From an uncultured Flavobacteriales bacterium (lineage in GTDB: Bacteria; Bacteroidota; Bacteroidia; Flavobacteriales; UBA1820), in contig CABSLV010000018.1 in NCBI GenBank assembly GCA_902478645.1, forward strand, positions 1 through 43,470: a stretch of DNA of 43,470 nucleotides. The letters run 5' to 3'. A model generated the notes under the pieces. It was not told the origin of the DNA and did no database searches. It worked only from the letters and a program-made list of their open reading frames with translations. Positions 8,560 to 16,477 of this stretch are shown here, piece by piece. The first letter of the stretch is position 1; every line of letters starts with the position of its first letter. The translations under genes were made by a program, and so were the position numbers.

Positions 8560-8678
8560 CTGTACGATTCTCTATGTTTTGTGTCGATGTAATTTTCTTC
8601 TCTTTCTCCCCTCCCTCTTTCCTCCGCCCCGCTCCCATGAGCCGGCCGGAGAATCAGAGCAAATACGATTCCTTCTTC

Positions 8679-10349
8679 TCAGAAGAGCCCCGAAATCTTT
8701 CCCTGCGCGTCGATATCCATGCCCAGTGCCGCCGGTGCAGCCGGAAGGCCCGGCATCCGCATCACATCCCCGGCGATCGGCACTACAAAGCCCGCCCCGG
8801 CGGCGAACTCTACGTCCCGCACATGAAAGGTGAACCCTTCGGGTGCTCCCACCACCGTCGGATCGTCGGAGAGCGACTTCTGGGTCTTGGCCATGCAGAC
8901 CGCCAGGGAAGAAAGCCCCAAGCGATCCGCCAGTTGCAATTTACGTTGGGCTGCGGAAGCGTATTCCACCTCGCCCGCACCGTATATCCGCCGGGCGATC
9001 GTCCGGATTTTCTCCTGCAACGGCATCTCCAGCGGGTACAACGGACGCAGGATTCCATCGCCCAGCTCCGCCGTCTCGACTACCGCCCGCGCCAAATCCT
9101 CACAGCCCCGGCCTCCCTCGGCCCAGGCACGGGTACGTACCGCACGGATACCCCGCTGCGCACACAAACGCTCCACCGTCTGCAATTCCTCCTCTGTATC
9201 CGTATCGAAAGTGTTGAGCGCCACCACGGCCGGAACACCGAAAGCGGCCGCATTGTCCAGATGACGGGCCAAATTGGGGAAACCGCGCTGGAGAGCTTCC
9301 GCATCCGGTTTTTTCAGATCCTGAGCAGACATTCCACCGTGATACTTCAAGGCGCGCACCGTAGCCACCACCACCCAAAGACGAGGGGCGATGCCTCCTA
9401 CACGGCACTTGATATCCATGAACTTCTCCGCACCCATATCCGATCCGAATCCGGCCTCGGTTACGGTATAATCGGCCAACGACATGGCCATCCGGGTGGC
9501 CAACAGGCTATTGGTTCCCTGGGCAATGTTGGCGAAAGGTCCTCCGTGGATCAGCACGGGCGAACCCCCGAGGGTCTGCACCAGGTTGGGTTTGATCGCT
9601 TCCTTGAGCAAAACGGCCATTGCTCCCACCCCGCCCGTTTCCCGGGCATACACCGCACGGCCATCCCGGCGAAAACCAACCAGGATATTACCCAAGCGTT
9701 GTTTCAGATCGTCGATCCCGCTACTCAGGCACAGGATGGCCATCACCTCCGAGGCGGGAGTAATGTTGAAGCCCTCCTGACGCGGCATGCCGTTACCCGT
9801 ACCGCCCAGTCCGACGATCACCTCGCGCAACACGCGGTCGTTCATGTCCATCACCCGTTTGAAAAGCACCGTACGGGGATCGATACCCAGCCCGCCTGTT
9901 TTCGACTGAATATCGTTGTCTATCATGGCTGAAAGCAGATTGTTCGCCTTCTCCACCGCCGAAAAATCGCCGGTAAAATGCAGGTTGATGTCCTCCATCG
10001 GCAGCACTTGGGAATATCCTCCTCCGGCGGCGCCTCCCTTCAGTCCGAAAACCGGCCCCAGCGAGGGTTCCCGCAGGGCGGCTACGGCGCGCTTCCCGAT
10101 GCGGTTCAGTCCATCGGTCAGACCGATCGAGACGGTCGTCTTGCCTTCCCCGCCCGGAGTGGGCGATATGGCCGTTACCAACACCAGACGACTGCGCGAG
10201 GCTCTTTCCGCATCGATGCGAGAAAGGGGCAGTTTGGCGATGTACCGTCCATAGGGTTCGAGCTCCGTGGCTGGGATGGAAAGCTTTTCAGCGACCTCCG
10301 CAATGGGAAGCAGGTGGGCCTGTTGTGCAATCTCCAAATCTGTTTTCAT
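8679..10349 (-). CDS. fhs: formate--tetrahydrofolate ligase
   Basis: A 556-residue cytosolic enzyme that makes 10-formyl-THF from formate, THF and ATP, feeding purine and formyl-methionine synthesis. Diagnostic features are the P-loop-like TPGGEGKTT (64-72), REPSLGPVFGLKGGAAGGGY (about 93-112), NLHFTGD and KANNLLSAMIDN, GGTGNGMPRQEGFNIT, and VTEAGFGSDMGAEKF. The length matches the family (550-560). A TAnnTTTG promoter box lies 50 bases upstream of the start. The large hairpin behind the HIT gene separates it from greA-HIT transcription. Formate as a one-carbon source suits an anaerobic gut organism (inference). Confidence 0.97.
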   Translation of the reverse strand: MKTDLEIAQQAHLLPIAEVAEKLSIPATELEPYGRYIAKLPLSRIDAERASRSRLVLVTAISPTPGGEGKTTVSIGLTDGLNRIGKRAVAALREPSLGPVFGLKGGAAGGGYSQVLPMEDINLHFTGDFSAVEKANNLLSAMIDNDIQSKTGGLGIDPRTVLFKRVMDMNDRVLREVIVGLGGTGNGMPRQEGFNITPASEVMAILCLSSGIDDLKQRLGNILVGFRRDGRAVYARETGGVGAMAVLLKEAIKPNLVQTLGGSPVLIHGGPFANIAQGTNSLLATRMAMSLADYTVTEAGFGSDMGAEKFMDIKCRVGGIAPRLWVVVATVRALKYHGGMSAQDLKKPDAEALQRGFPNLARHLDNAAAFGVPAVVALNTFDTDTEEELQTVERLCAQRGIRAVRTRAWAEGGRGCEDLARAVVETAELGDGILRPLYPLEMPLQEKIRTIARRIYGAGEVEYASAAQRKLQLADRLGLSSLAVCMAKTQKSLSDDPTVVGAPEGFTFHVRDVEFAAGAGFVVPIAGDVMRMPGLPAAPAALGMDIDAQGKISGLF

Positions 10350-10399
10350 CTCTTTCTCTGTATTTTAAATCCAAGGAATACCCCCGGTTTCTTTTCGCA

Positions 10400-10407
10400 C
10401 AAAAATA
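10400..10407 (-). promoter_or_regulatory. Bacteroidota -7 box of fhs
   Basis: The minus strand reads TATTTTTG, a perfect TAnnTTTG match, 50 bases before the fhs ATG. The -33 element is not clear. Confidence 0.6.
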
Positions 10408-10461
10408 CTTCTTTTGTCCGAAGCCACCGCACGGTCTTTTCGGAAAAAAAGGGGGAAAAAG

Positions 10462-10519
10462 CGGCGGGCAAGCGAGGGTTCGGGCGCCGCCTGGCGCCCG
10501 AACCCTCGCTTGCCCGCCG
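10462..10519 (-). terminator. 27-bp perfect hairpin terminator after the HIT gene
   Basis: Arms 10462-10488 and 10493-10519 are exact reverse complements with the loop GCCT. On the minus strand the stem is followed by CGCTTTTTCCCCC and a run of seven T, so it should end greA-HIT transcription before the fhs promoter. The outer stem contains GCGGGCAAGCG, shared with two other hairpins in the window. Confidence 0.85.
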
Positions 10520-10536
10520 GAGGAATCCTTTGCCGG

Positions 10537-10935
10537 TTATTTATCCAGCTGTGCTGCGATCTCGTCGGCCACCTGCTGCATCTGCCCGGGCGTGAGCGAG
10601 AGTTTCTCACGGTTCAAGTCCATGTCGGAAGGACCGTTAAGCGGGAGCAGGTGCACATGCACGTGATGCACATCCAGTCCCACGACCGAAACCCCTACGC
10701 GGATACAGGGTACTGCCCGTTCGATAGCCCGAGCCACCCGCCGGGCAAAGAGCATCAAGCCCGTATAGGTCTGCTCGTCGAGTTCGTAGATCTTGTCCAC
10801 TTCCTTTTTCGGAATGACCAGCGTATGGCCTTTCACGATCGGGAATGCATCGAGGATCGCGATGTAGTTTTCGTCTTCGGCTACTTTGTACGAAGGGATC
10901 TCCCCGCGTATGATCTTGGTAAATACGGAAGCCAT
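10537..10935 (-). CDS. HIT-family nucleotide-binding hydrolase
   Basis: A 132-residue histidine-triad protein. The catalytic motif HHVHVHLLP is at 90-98, giving the triad H91, H93 and H95; the N-terminal VFTKIIRGEIPSYKV and the GHTLVIPKK segment (36-44) are typical. Members hydrolyse the phosphoramidate or phosphate bond of adenosine nucleotide conjugates in the cytosol; the natural substrate is not known for this branch. The gene follows greA by 28 bases, an arrangement that suggests one transcript ending at the hairpin 10462-10519. Confidence 0.93.
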   Translation of the reverse strand: MASVFTKIIRGEIPSYKVAEDENYIAILDAFPIVKGHTLVIPKKEVDKIYELDEQTYTGLMLFARRVARAIERAVPCIRVGVSVVGLDVHHVHVHLLPLNGPSDMDLNREKLSLTPGQMQQVADEIAAQLDK

Positions 10936-10963
10936 GGTGTATTCGGTGTTTTATACGGTTCGA

Positions 10964-11437
10964 CTAACGGGTGATCTCCAACACTTCAAAGTGCATGGTG
11001 CCATTGGGCACTTTGATCTCGGCGATATCGCCTACCGACTTGCCCAAAAGACCTTTTCCGATGGGGGAATCCACCGAAATCTTCCCTTGTGCGATATTGG
11101 CCTCGTTCTGGGCCACAAGGGTATAGGTCACCTCCTTGCCGTTCTGCTGGTTGCGGATACGCACCGTGGAGAGGATCAGCACCTTCGAGTTGTCCAACTG
11201 CGAAGCATCCACCACCCGGGCGCTGGCCAGGGTTTCTTCCAGTTTGGCGATGCGCAGCTCCAGCATTCCCTGTGCTTCTTTCGCGGCATCATATTCGGCA
11301 TTCTCGGACAAATCACCCTTGTCCCGGGCTTCGGCTATTTGTTTTATCACGTGGGCTCGTTCCACGGTCTTCATATGCTCCAGTTCAGCCTTGAGCTTGG
11401 CATACCCTTCCGGGGTGTAGTACGATACGTTTCCCAT
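10964..11437 (-). CDS. greA: transcription elongation factor GreA
   Basis: A 157-residue factor that enters the RNA polymerase secondary channel and stimulates cleavage of backtracked transcripts. The N-terminal coiled coil (about 8-75) carries the acidic tip in DKGDLSENAEYDAAKE, and the C-terminal FKBP-like domain includes SPIGKGLLGKSVGDIAEIKVPNG. Length is usual for the family. A TAnnTTTG box lies about 105 bases upstream. First gene of a probable greA-HIT unit. Confidence 0.97.
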   Translation of the reverse strand: MGNVSYYTPEGYAKLKAELEHMKTVERAHVIKQIAEARDKGDLSENAEYDAAKEAQGMLELRIAKLEETLASARVVDASQLDNSKVLILSTVRIRNQQNGKEVTYTLVAQNEANIAQGKISVDSPIGKGLLGKSVGDIAEIKVPNGTMHFEVLEITR

Positions 11438-11542
11438 TTTTCTTTTCTTTTTTCGATAGACAAATCTTTTTCACAGACACAAAAAACAAAGAACCCCGGA
11501 AAAGTATCGCGGTACCCTTCGGGATTCATGTCTGTCGTAAGG

Positions 11543-11550
11543 CAAATGTA
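11543..11550 (-). promoter_or_regulatory. Bacteroidota -7 box of greA
   Basis: The minus strand reads TACATTTG, a perfect TAnnTTTG match, leaving a leader of roughly 100 bases before greA. Confidence 0.5.
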
Positions 11551-11789
11551 GGCAAAATCCATCCCCGCACGCAAGTCCCGTACCCTTTTTTCCGAAAAAA
11601 ACATCCCGCGAGCCCTTTTGCTGATTTTAAAAGAAGAAAAGCCGCCGGAAAGTAAATTAACCTCACCCCACCCCGGAAAAGATTCCGTTTCTTTTCCCTA
11701 CAAACTGCCCCGCAAAGTCCTCTCGTTTGAACAGATAGCCCGCTCCTGAAAAACATCATCCTCCCGACAGCCTTGTGCTCAACTTTCAC

Positions 11790-11797
11790 TATCTTTG
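11790..11797 (+). promoter_or_regulatory. Bacteroidota -7 box of the DUF5684-like gene
   Basis: TATCTTTG, a perfect TAnnTTTG match 32 bases before the ATG at 11830. It overlaps a longer possible open frame starting at 11773 and so argues for the 11830 start. Confidence 0.65.
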
Positions 11798-11829
11798 TCT
11801 TAAAAAAACCAAACCATAAAAAAAACGCC

Positions 11830-12147
11830 ATGACCTATTCGCTGATTCTCACGCTGCTCACCCTCTTTTTCATGGGCAAAACTTTTGAAAAGATGGGACA
11901 CTCCTTCTGGGAAGGATTCATTCCCATCTACAACCTCTATATCCTGCTGGTGGAACTGGAACGTCCCCTGTGGTGGATCATCCTGTTCTTTATCCCGGTG
12001 GTCAACATCATCTTCGCATTCATGACGCTGAACGAACTCGCCCGACGATTTTCGCGCGACTACCTGATGGGGATCCTCCTGACCCTGTTCCCGTTCATCG
12101 GATTCGGCATTCTGGCCTACTCGGACGAGGCTACCTACACCCGATAG
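11830..12147 (+). CDS. small membrane protein, DUF5684-like
   Basis: A 105-residue, very hydrophobic protein with about three membrane helices: the N-terminus TYSLILTLLTLFFMG, the middle WWIILFFIPVVNIIFAFM and the end LMGILLTLFPFIGFGILAY. Between them are the soluble motifs GHSFWEGFIPIYNLY and NELARRF, a pattern typical of the DUF5684/signal-peptidase-associated small membrane family (family assignment from memory of the motif). The start at 11830 fits the promoter box at 11790-11797; the alternative start at 11773 would lie inside the promoter. No function is known. A strong bidirectional hairpin follows. Confidence 0.75.
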   Translation: MTYSLILTLLTLFFMGKTFEKMGHSFWEGFIPIYNLYILLVELERPLWWIILFFIPVVNIIFAFMTLNELARRFSRDYLMGILLTLFPFIGFGILAYSDEATYTR

Positions 12148-12167
12148 ACCGCCCGCTCCGCATCCAA

Positions 12168-12222
12168 AAAAACTTGTGCCCGTGATCCTATGCAGGAAAT
12201 AGGATCACGGGCACAAGTTTTT
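12168..12222. terminator. bidirectional hairpin terminator
   Basis: Arms 12168-12191 and 12199-12222 form a 24-bp stem with a 7-base loop, bounded by A and T runs on both sides. It lies between the stops of the small membrane protein (+) and the SDR gene (-). Confidence 0.85.
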
Positions 12223-12239
12223 GCCTCTTTCCGGGCTGT

Positions 12240-13112
12240 TTATCGCCCCAGGGGAGGCAAAGGGAAGCCTTTTTCACGCAGGATCTCTTCCGTATGGTCG
12301 TACAACCAGTCCTTGTGGCGGTGTGCCGCGGCAAAATCCCGGATCTGGAACTGTCTGCGGGCAGTATAAACCCGTCCGCCGCCTTTTTCCCTTTTCGGAA
12401 AAAGAGCTTCGACCTGTTGGGCAGCCGCCGTATCGGGACTCTTGAGCAAAGGACGCACCAGGATGTCGATAAGCGGGTCGAGCCAATTGTGCATCGTGAG
12501 CATCTTGGTATTGACCCATCCGGGGTTGAACGCATTGACCACCACGCCAGCCTGGTTGCCCAGTTTTTCGGTCAGGCTTTGGGTAAACATCAGCAAAGCG
12601 AGTTTGGACGAAGCATATGCCTTCATCCGGCGATATTTTTTAGGAGACACCTCGAAAAAGTCCGTGTCCACCCGGCCGAACTTCACCATGGACGATACCG
12701 TATTCATCACCCGGGACACCCCTTCGGAGCGCAACAGGATAGGCATCATCAAGCGGGTGAGCAGGTATGTCCCGAGGTAATTCACCCCCACCGTTTCCTC
12801 AAATCCATCCACGGTCTTTTCACAACGTTTGCGCAGCACCCCGGCATTGTTCACCAAGGCGCGGATGTTGTACGCTTTCTCGTCCACCGTACGGACAAAC
12901 GAAGCGATCGAAGAGAGCGAAGACAGATCGAGCGGCATCAGACGCACATCGCGGTTGGAAGTTATATAACGAATGTGTTCGAAAACGTGCGCAGCCTTCT
13001 CCACATGGCGGCAAGCCATGATCACCCCGTAATCCATATCGGCCAGGCGAGCAGCCAAGTTCTCGCCGATCCCGCGGTCGGCTCCGGTTACGATCACCCA
13101 ATTGTTGTTCAT
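12240..13112 (-). CDS. short-chain dehydrogenase/reductase (SDR)
   Basis: A 290-residue NAD(P)-dependent oxidoreductase of the classical SDR fold. The cofactor motif is TGADRGIG (9-16), NNAG is at 88-91, and the catalytic set is a serine near 140, Y166 and K170 (YASSK). Arg 35 in the ACRH stretch would suit NADP(H) (inference). The overall pattern resembles the retinol-dehydrogenase/protochlorophyllide-reductase-like subgroup, so the substrate may be a lipid or a hydrophobic carbonyl, but this is not certain. The start at 13112 begins right before the Rossmann strand; the longer open frame to 13415 runs antisense-like through the next gene. It follows the PCMD gene by 35 bases, perhaps in one transcript. 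Confidence 0.88.
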   Translation of the reverse strand: MNNNWVIVTGADRGIGENLAARLADMDYGVIMACRHVEKAAHVFEHIRYITSNRDVRLMPLDLSSLSSIASFVRTVDEKAYNIRALVNNAGVLRKRCEKTVDGFEETVGVNYLGTYLLTRLMMPILLRSEGVSRVMNTVSSMVKFGRVDTDFFEVSPKKYRRMKAYASSKLALLMFTQSLTEKLGNQAGVVVNAFNPGWVNTKMLTMHNWLDPLIDILVRPLLKSPDTAAAQQVEALFPKREKGGGRVYTARRQFQIRDFAAAHRHKDWLYDHTEEILREKGFPLPPLGR

Positions 13113-13147
13113 CGACGTAAAACGGTTTAGAAATTCCGCATACCTTT

Positions 13148-14104
13148 TCAGTATGCCATTTTTACATTGTCCACCCACAGCGCATTGCCCAACGCACCGG
13201 TATAGGCCCCCAGGCTGCCGGAGGAAAACATCAGGATCAGGTGGGTCGGCTTCACATCCTTTCCGCCCCAGCAGGTTTCCTGCACGGGAACCATCTTGCC
13301 CTTGCTGTTCATCGCATAGAAAAGCCCTTGATCCATCAAGGCCATCGACGGGTCGTAATCCGACCGCTGACTCACGTCGCCGTAGAGGACGGGAAGACGG
13401 TAACCATTCACCCACTCGGGCACGTCGCGACCTATGCGCATCACCGCTGTGCCGACGCGTTGGGCATAGATATTGCCTTTGTCATCCTCCCAACGACGCT
13501 GCAGGAAGAGCAGTACCTCGGCCTGGTCGCGTCCCTTGATTTTGGTCACACCGCTGCCGCTGGCGCGGGTTACCATCGTATCCTGCGATATTTTGGCCTT
13601 GTAGTCGAATACCAGTGCCTCGGGTGTCCCGGTAAAGGGGATACCCATGTCGAGGTTCTTGTACGGATCGCTCGCACCCCGGATCGGTTCGAGGGTCTTC
13701 CCGAGGAAAATACTCCCCGAGGCCAGCACCGAAATATTGACCAGTCCCAGCACCTTGACCTTTTCCAGTTTCGTATCCATCCGCACGCAGTAGCCCTTGC
13801 CGCGTTTTTCCGGGAAGACCGTCACGGAGGTCTTGACAATGCCCGCTACCTTGGCCATCACATTGGACGAAGACCAGGGCGAGGCCGAACGGTTGACATA
13901 CGGCTGAGCTCCTACCAAAGTATCGACCGGGGCGATCATGTATACCAACGACTCCCGTCCTCCGATCACGGACGATTCCTTGATCCGGCGCACGAGCCAC
14001 TGGTCGAAATCGCCGAAGGGAATCGGGCGGAGCGTATCCTGCTGGGCATGCAACCCGGGGGCAGCCAACAGACAGGCCAAAAGGATTCCTGCTATTTTTT
14101 TCAT
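13148..14104 (-). CDS. secreted PCMD-domain protein
   Basis: A 318-residue exported protein with the signal peptide MKKIAGILLACLLAAPGLHA. The rest resembles the PCMD (putative carbohydrate metabolism) domain of Bacteroidota, best seen in the C-terminal LILMFSSGSLGAYTGALGNA followed by LWVDNVKMAY, a jelly-roll ending typical of the family. There is no lipobox, so it is probably periplasmic or secreted. PCMD proteins are commonly found with polysaccharide-use or surface genes; here there is no SusC/SusD, only the SDR gene downstream. A near-consensus box (TATCTTTA on the minus strand) lies about 50 bases upstream of the start. Confidence 0.75.
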   Translation of the reverse strand: MKKIAGILLACLLAAPGLHAQQDTLRPIPFGDFDQWLVRRIKESSVIGGRESLVYMIAPVDTLVGAQPYVNRSASPWSSSNVMAKVAGIVKTSVTVFPEKRGKGYCVRMDTKLEKVKVLGLVNISVLASGSIFLGKTLEPIRGASDPYKNLDMGIPFTGTPEALVFDYKAKISQDTMVTRASGSGVTKIKGRDQAEVLLFLQRRWEDDKGNIYAQRVGTAVMRIGRDVPEWVNGYRLPVLYGDVSQRSDYDPSMALMDQGLFYAMNSKGKMVPVQETCWGGKDVKPTHLILMFSSGSLGAYTGALGNALWVDNVKMAY

Positions 14105-14187
14105 GCTATTCTCTTCGCTTGCGCGTTAAAAGAACGATAAATTTTCTTAATGAATTGGTAAAGATAAGCAATCTCCCGGCAAGAAAA

Positions 14188-14212
14188 AAGGCCGGAAACG
14201 ATTTCCGACCTT
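14188..14212 (-). terminator. terminator of gyrB
   Basis: AAGGCCGGAAA pairs with TTTCCGACCTT with one mismatch around a 3-base loop. On the minus strand it is followed by a run of T. It lies about 120 bases after the gyrB stop. Confidence 0.65.
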
Positions 14213-14334
14213 TTTGACTACATTTTCTACACTTTTGCGTCTCTCGCCCTCCCTCTTTCTGCTTCCCGGTTGTCCAGGAGGAGGGAAACTCGCAGGATAC
14301 ATGGCCGCGCCAGCGCGACACACGCCAGGAGCGA

Positions 14335-16287
14335 TCACGCGTCGATATTGGCGTACTTGGCGTTCTTTTCGATAAACTCGCGCCGCGGCGGTACATCGTC
14401 CCCCATGAGCATGGAGAAGATATAGTCCGCATCGGCTGCATTGTCGATAGTGATCTGCTTGAGGATACGGTTTTCGGGATTCATCGTCGTTTCCCACAAC
14501 TGGTGGTCGTTCATCTCACCCAGACCTTTGTAACGCTGGATGGTAACACCCTTGTCGCTGCCGCCGCCCATCTCGCGCACCAGGGCATCGCGCTGGTCCT
14601 CGTTCCAGGCATAGGCCTGCCGCTGTCCTTTCTTGACCAGGTACAAAGGCGGAGTGGCGATATAGACATATCCCTTCTCGATGAGTTCCTTCATGTAACG
14701 GAAGAAGAAGGTCAGCATCAGTGTGTCGATGTGGCTGCCATCGACATCGGCATCGGTCATGATGATGATCTTGTGGTAACGGAGCTTTTCGGTGTTGAGT
14801 GCCTTGGAATCGTCCTCGGTACCGATGGTTACTCCGAGTGCGGTGTAGATGTTGCGGATCTCCTCGTTTTCAAACACGCGGTGCTGCATTGCTTTCTCCA
14901 CGTTGAGGATCTTACCGCGCAAGGGGAGGATGGCCTGGAAATGGCGGTCGCGCCCCTGTTTGGCCGTACCGCCGGCCGAATCTCCCTCGACGAAGAAGAT
15001 CTCGGACTTGGCCGGATCGCGTTCGGAACAGTCGGCCAGTTTGCCCGGCAAACCGCCGCCGCTCATCACCGTCTTGCGCTGCACCATCTCACGCGCCTTC
15101 TTGGCCGCAGCACGGGCTTTGGCAGCCAGGAGCACTTTCTGCACGATGATCTTGGCCTCGGCAGGATGTTCCTCCAGGTAGTTGGAAAGCATGTCGCCCA
15201 CCAGTTTGTCCACTGCGCCGAGCACTTCCTTGTTGCCCAGCTTGGTCTTGGTCTGCCCCTCGAAAAGCGGTTCCTGCACCTTGACCGAGATCACCGCCGT
15301 GAGCCCTTCGCGGAAGTCGTCGCCCGAGATTTCCACCTTTTCCTTGGCCAACAGGCCGGAATCCTCGGCGTATTTCTTGAGCGTACGGGTCAGTCCCCGG
15401 CGGAATCCCGCCAGATGTGTACCTCCCTCGATGGTGTTGATATTGTTGACGTACGAATGGATATTCTCGGTGTACGAGGTGTTGTAATGCAAGGCTACCT
15501 CCACCGGGATGCCATCCCGCTCGCCGTCCATGTGGATGATGGTCTCGATCAAGGGTTCGCGCGCACTGTCCAGGAAGGTAACGAACTCGTCCAATCCCGT
15601 GGTGGAATGGAAACGTTCACTCCGGGGAGTACCCTGCTCGTCCTTTTCCCGCAAGTCGGTCAGGCAGATGGTGATGTTCTTGTTCAGGTAGGCCAACTCG
15701 CGCATACGGCTCTGGAGGATGTCGTACTGATAGAGCGTATCGGTAAAAATGGTCGCATCCGGATGGAACGTCACGGTGGTGCCGGTATCATCCGTCGTGC
15801 CGATCTCACGCACCGGATAGAGCGGTTTCCCACACGAGTACTCCTGTTCGAATATCTTTCCTGCGCGGTGTACCTCGACCCGCATGTGATCGGAGAGCGC
15901 ATTGACGCACGACACACCCACTCCGTGCAGACCGCCGGAGACCTTGTACGAGTCTTTGTCGAACTTACCGCCGGCGTGCAGGATGGTCATCACCACTTCG
16001 AGGGCGGATTTCTTTTCCTTGGGATGGTAGTCCGTGGGGATACCGCGCCCGTTGTCGCGCACGGTGATGGAGTTGTCGGGATTGATCGTTACATCGATGC
16101 GGGAGCAGTAACCGGCCAGTGCCTCGTCGATGGAGTTGTCCACCACTTCGTTGACCAAGTGGTGAAGTCCGCGGGTACTGGTGTCGCCGATATACATACC
16201 GGGACGTTTACGCACAGCCTCCAGGCCTTCAAGCACCACAATGCTGTCGGCCGAATAACCCTGTGCGGGATCTGTCGTCTCACTCAT
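14335..16287 (-). CDS. gyrB: DNA gyrase subunit B
   Basis: The 650-residue ATPase subunit of gyrase. The GHKL ATPase domain shows the RKRPGMYIGDTS segment (27-38), EVVDNSIDEALAG (47-59), DNGRGIP and GGLHGVGVSCVNALS; the Toprim domain shows EGDSAGGTAKQGRDR and DADVDGSHI; the tail has QRYKGLGEMN. The start at 16287 (MSETTDP) is chosen because the longer frame to 16503 runs through the promoter box at 16335-16342 and is unlike any GyrB. No gyrA, dnaA or recF is nearby. The gene is divergent from the RNA methyltransferase gene. Confidence 0.98.
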   Translation of the reverse strand: MSETTDPAQGYSADSIVVLEGLEAVRKRPGMYIGDTSTRGLHHLVNEVVDNSIDEALAGYCSRIDVTINPDNSITVRDNGRGIPTDYHPKEKKSALEVVMTILHAGGKFDKDSYKVSGGLHGVGVSCVNALSDHMRVEVHRAGKIFEQEYSCGKPLYPVREIGTTDDTGTTVTFHPDATIFTDTLYQYDILQSRMRELAYLNKNITICLTDLREKDEQGTPRSERFHSTTGLDEFVTFLDSAREPLIETIIHMDGERDGIPVEVALHYNTSYTENIHSYVNNINTIEGGTHLAGFRRGLTRTLKKYAEDSGLLAKEKVEISGDDFREGLTAVISVKVQEPLFEGQTKTKLGNKEVLGAVDKLVGDMLSNYLEEHPAEAKIIVQKVLLAAKARAAAKKAREMVQRKTVMSGGGLPGKLADCSERDPAKSEIFFVEGDSAGGTAKQGRDRHFQAILPLRGKILNVEKAMQHRVFENEEIRNIYTALGVTIGTEDDSKALNTEKLRYHKIIIMTDADVDGSHIDTLMLTFFFRYMKELIEKGYVYIATPPLYLVKKGQRQAYAWNEDQRDALVREMGGGSDKGVTIQRYKGLGEMNDHQLWETTMNPENRILKQITIDNAADADYIFSMLMGDDVPPRREFIEKNAKYANIDA

Positions 16288-16334
16288 TTCTTCGTAGTAT
16301 TTTATCTCTTGCTTTGCTTCGTTTTCCAAACAGA

Positions 16335-16342
16335 CAAAGATA
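16335..16342 (-). promoter_or_regulatory. Bacteroidota -7 box of gyrB
   Basis: The minus strand reads TATCTTTG, 47 bases before the gyrB ATG. Confidence 0.65.
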
Positions 16343-16449
16343 CGATTTTCCCGGGAAATACCCGCGCGCCCGTCCGGGGAAAAACGCGCCGTTGCCCCAT
16401 TCCCGGGATCAAAATTCCGCCCGGATTTTCCCGCCGCACAGAAAGTGTG

Positions 16450-16457
16450 TACCTTTG
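16450..16457 (+). promoter_or_regulatory. Bacteroidota -7 box of the RNA methyltransferase gene
   Basis: TACCTTTG, a perfect TAnnTTTG match, with a T-rich -33-like TTTC 19 bases upstream (16427-16430). It leaves a leader of about 15 bases and rules out the longer open frame that starts at 16445. Confidence 0.65.
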
Positions 16458-16477
16458 CCGCAAAACATCCATTCTCG

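Larger units (their letters stand above)
11438..11829. other. divergent intergenic region, greA / small membrane protein
   Basis: These 392 bases between divergent starts hold one good -7 box for each direction (11543-11550 minus, 11790-11797 plus). No open frame with recognisable content, no repeat and no clear structured RNA was seen in the rest. Confidence 0.6.

Noticed and set aside
6436..8592. 718-codon open frame on the plus strand
   Set aside because: It is antisense to the permease and the exonuclease, with low-complexity, His- and Arg-rich translation.
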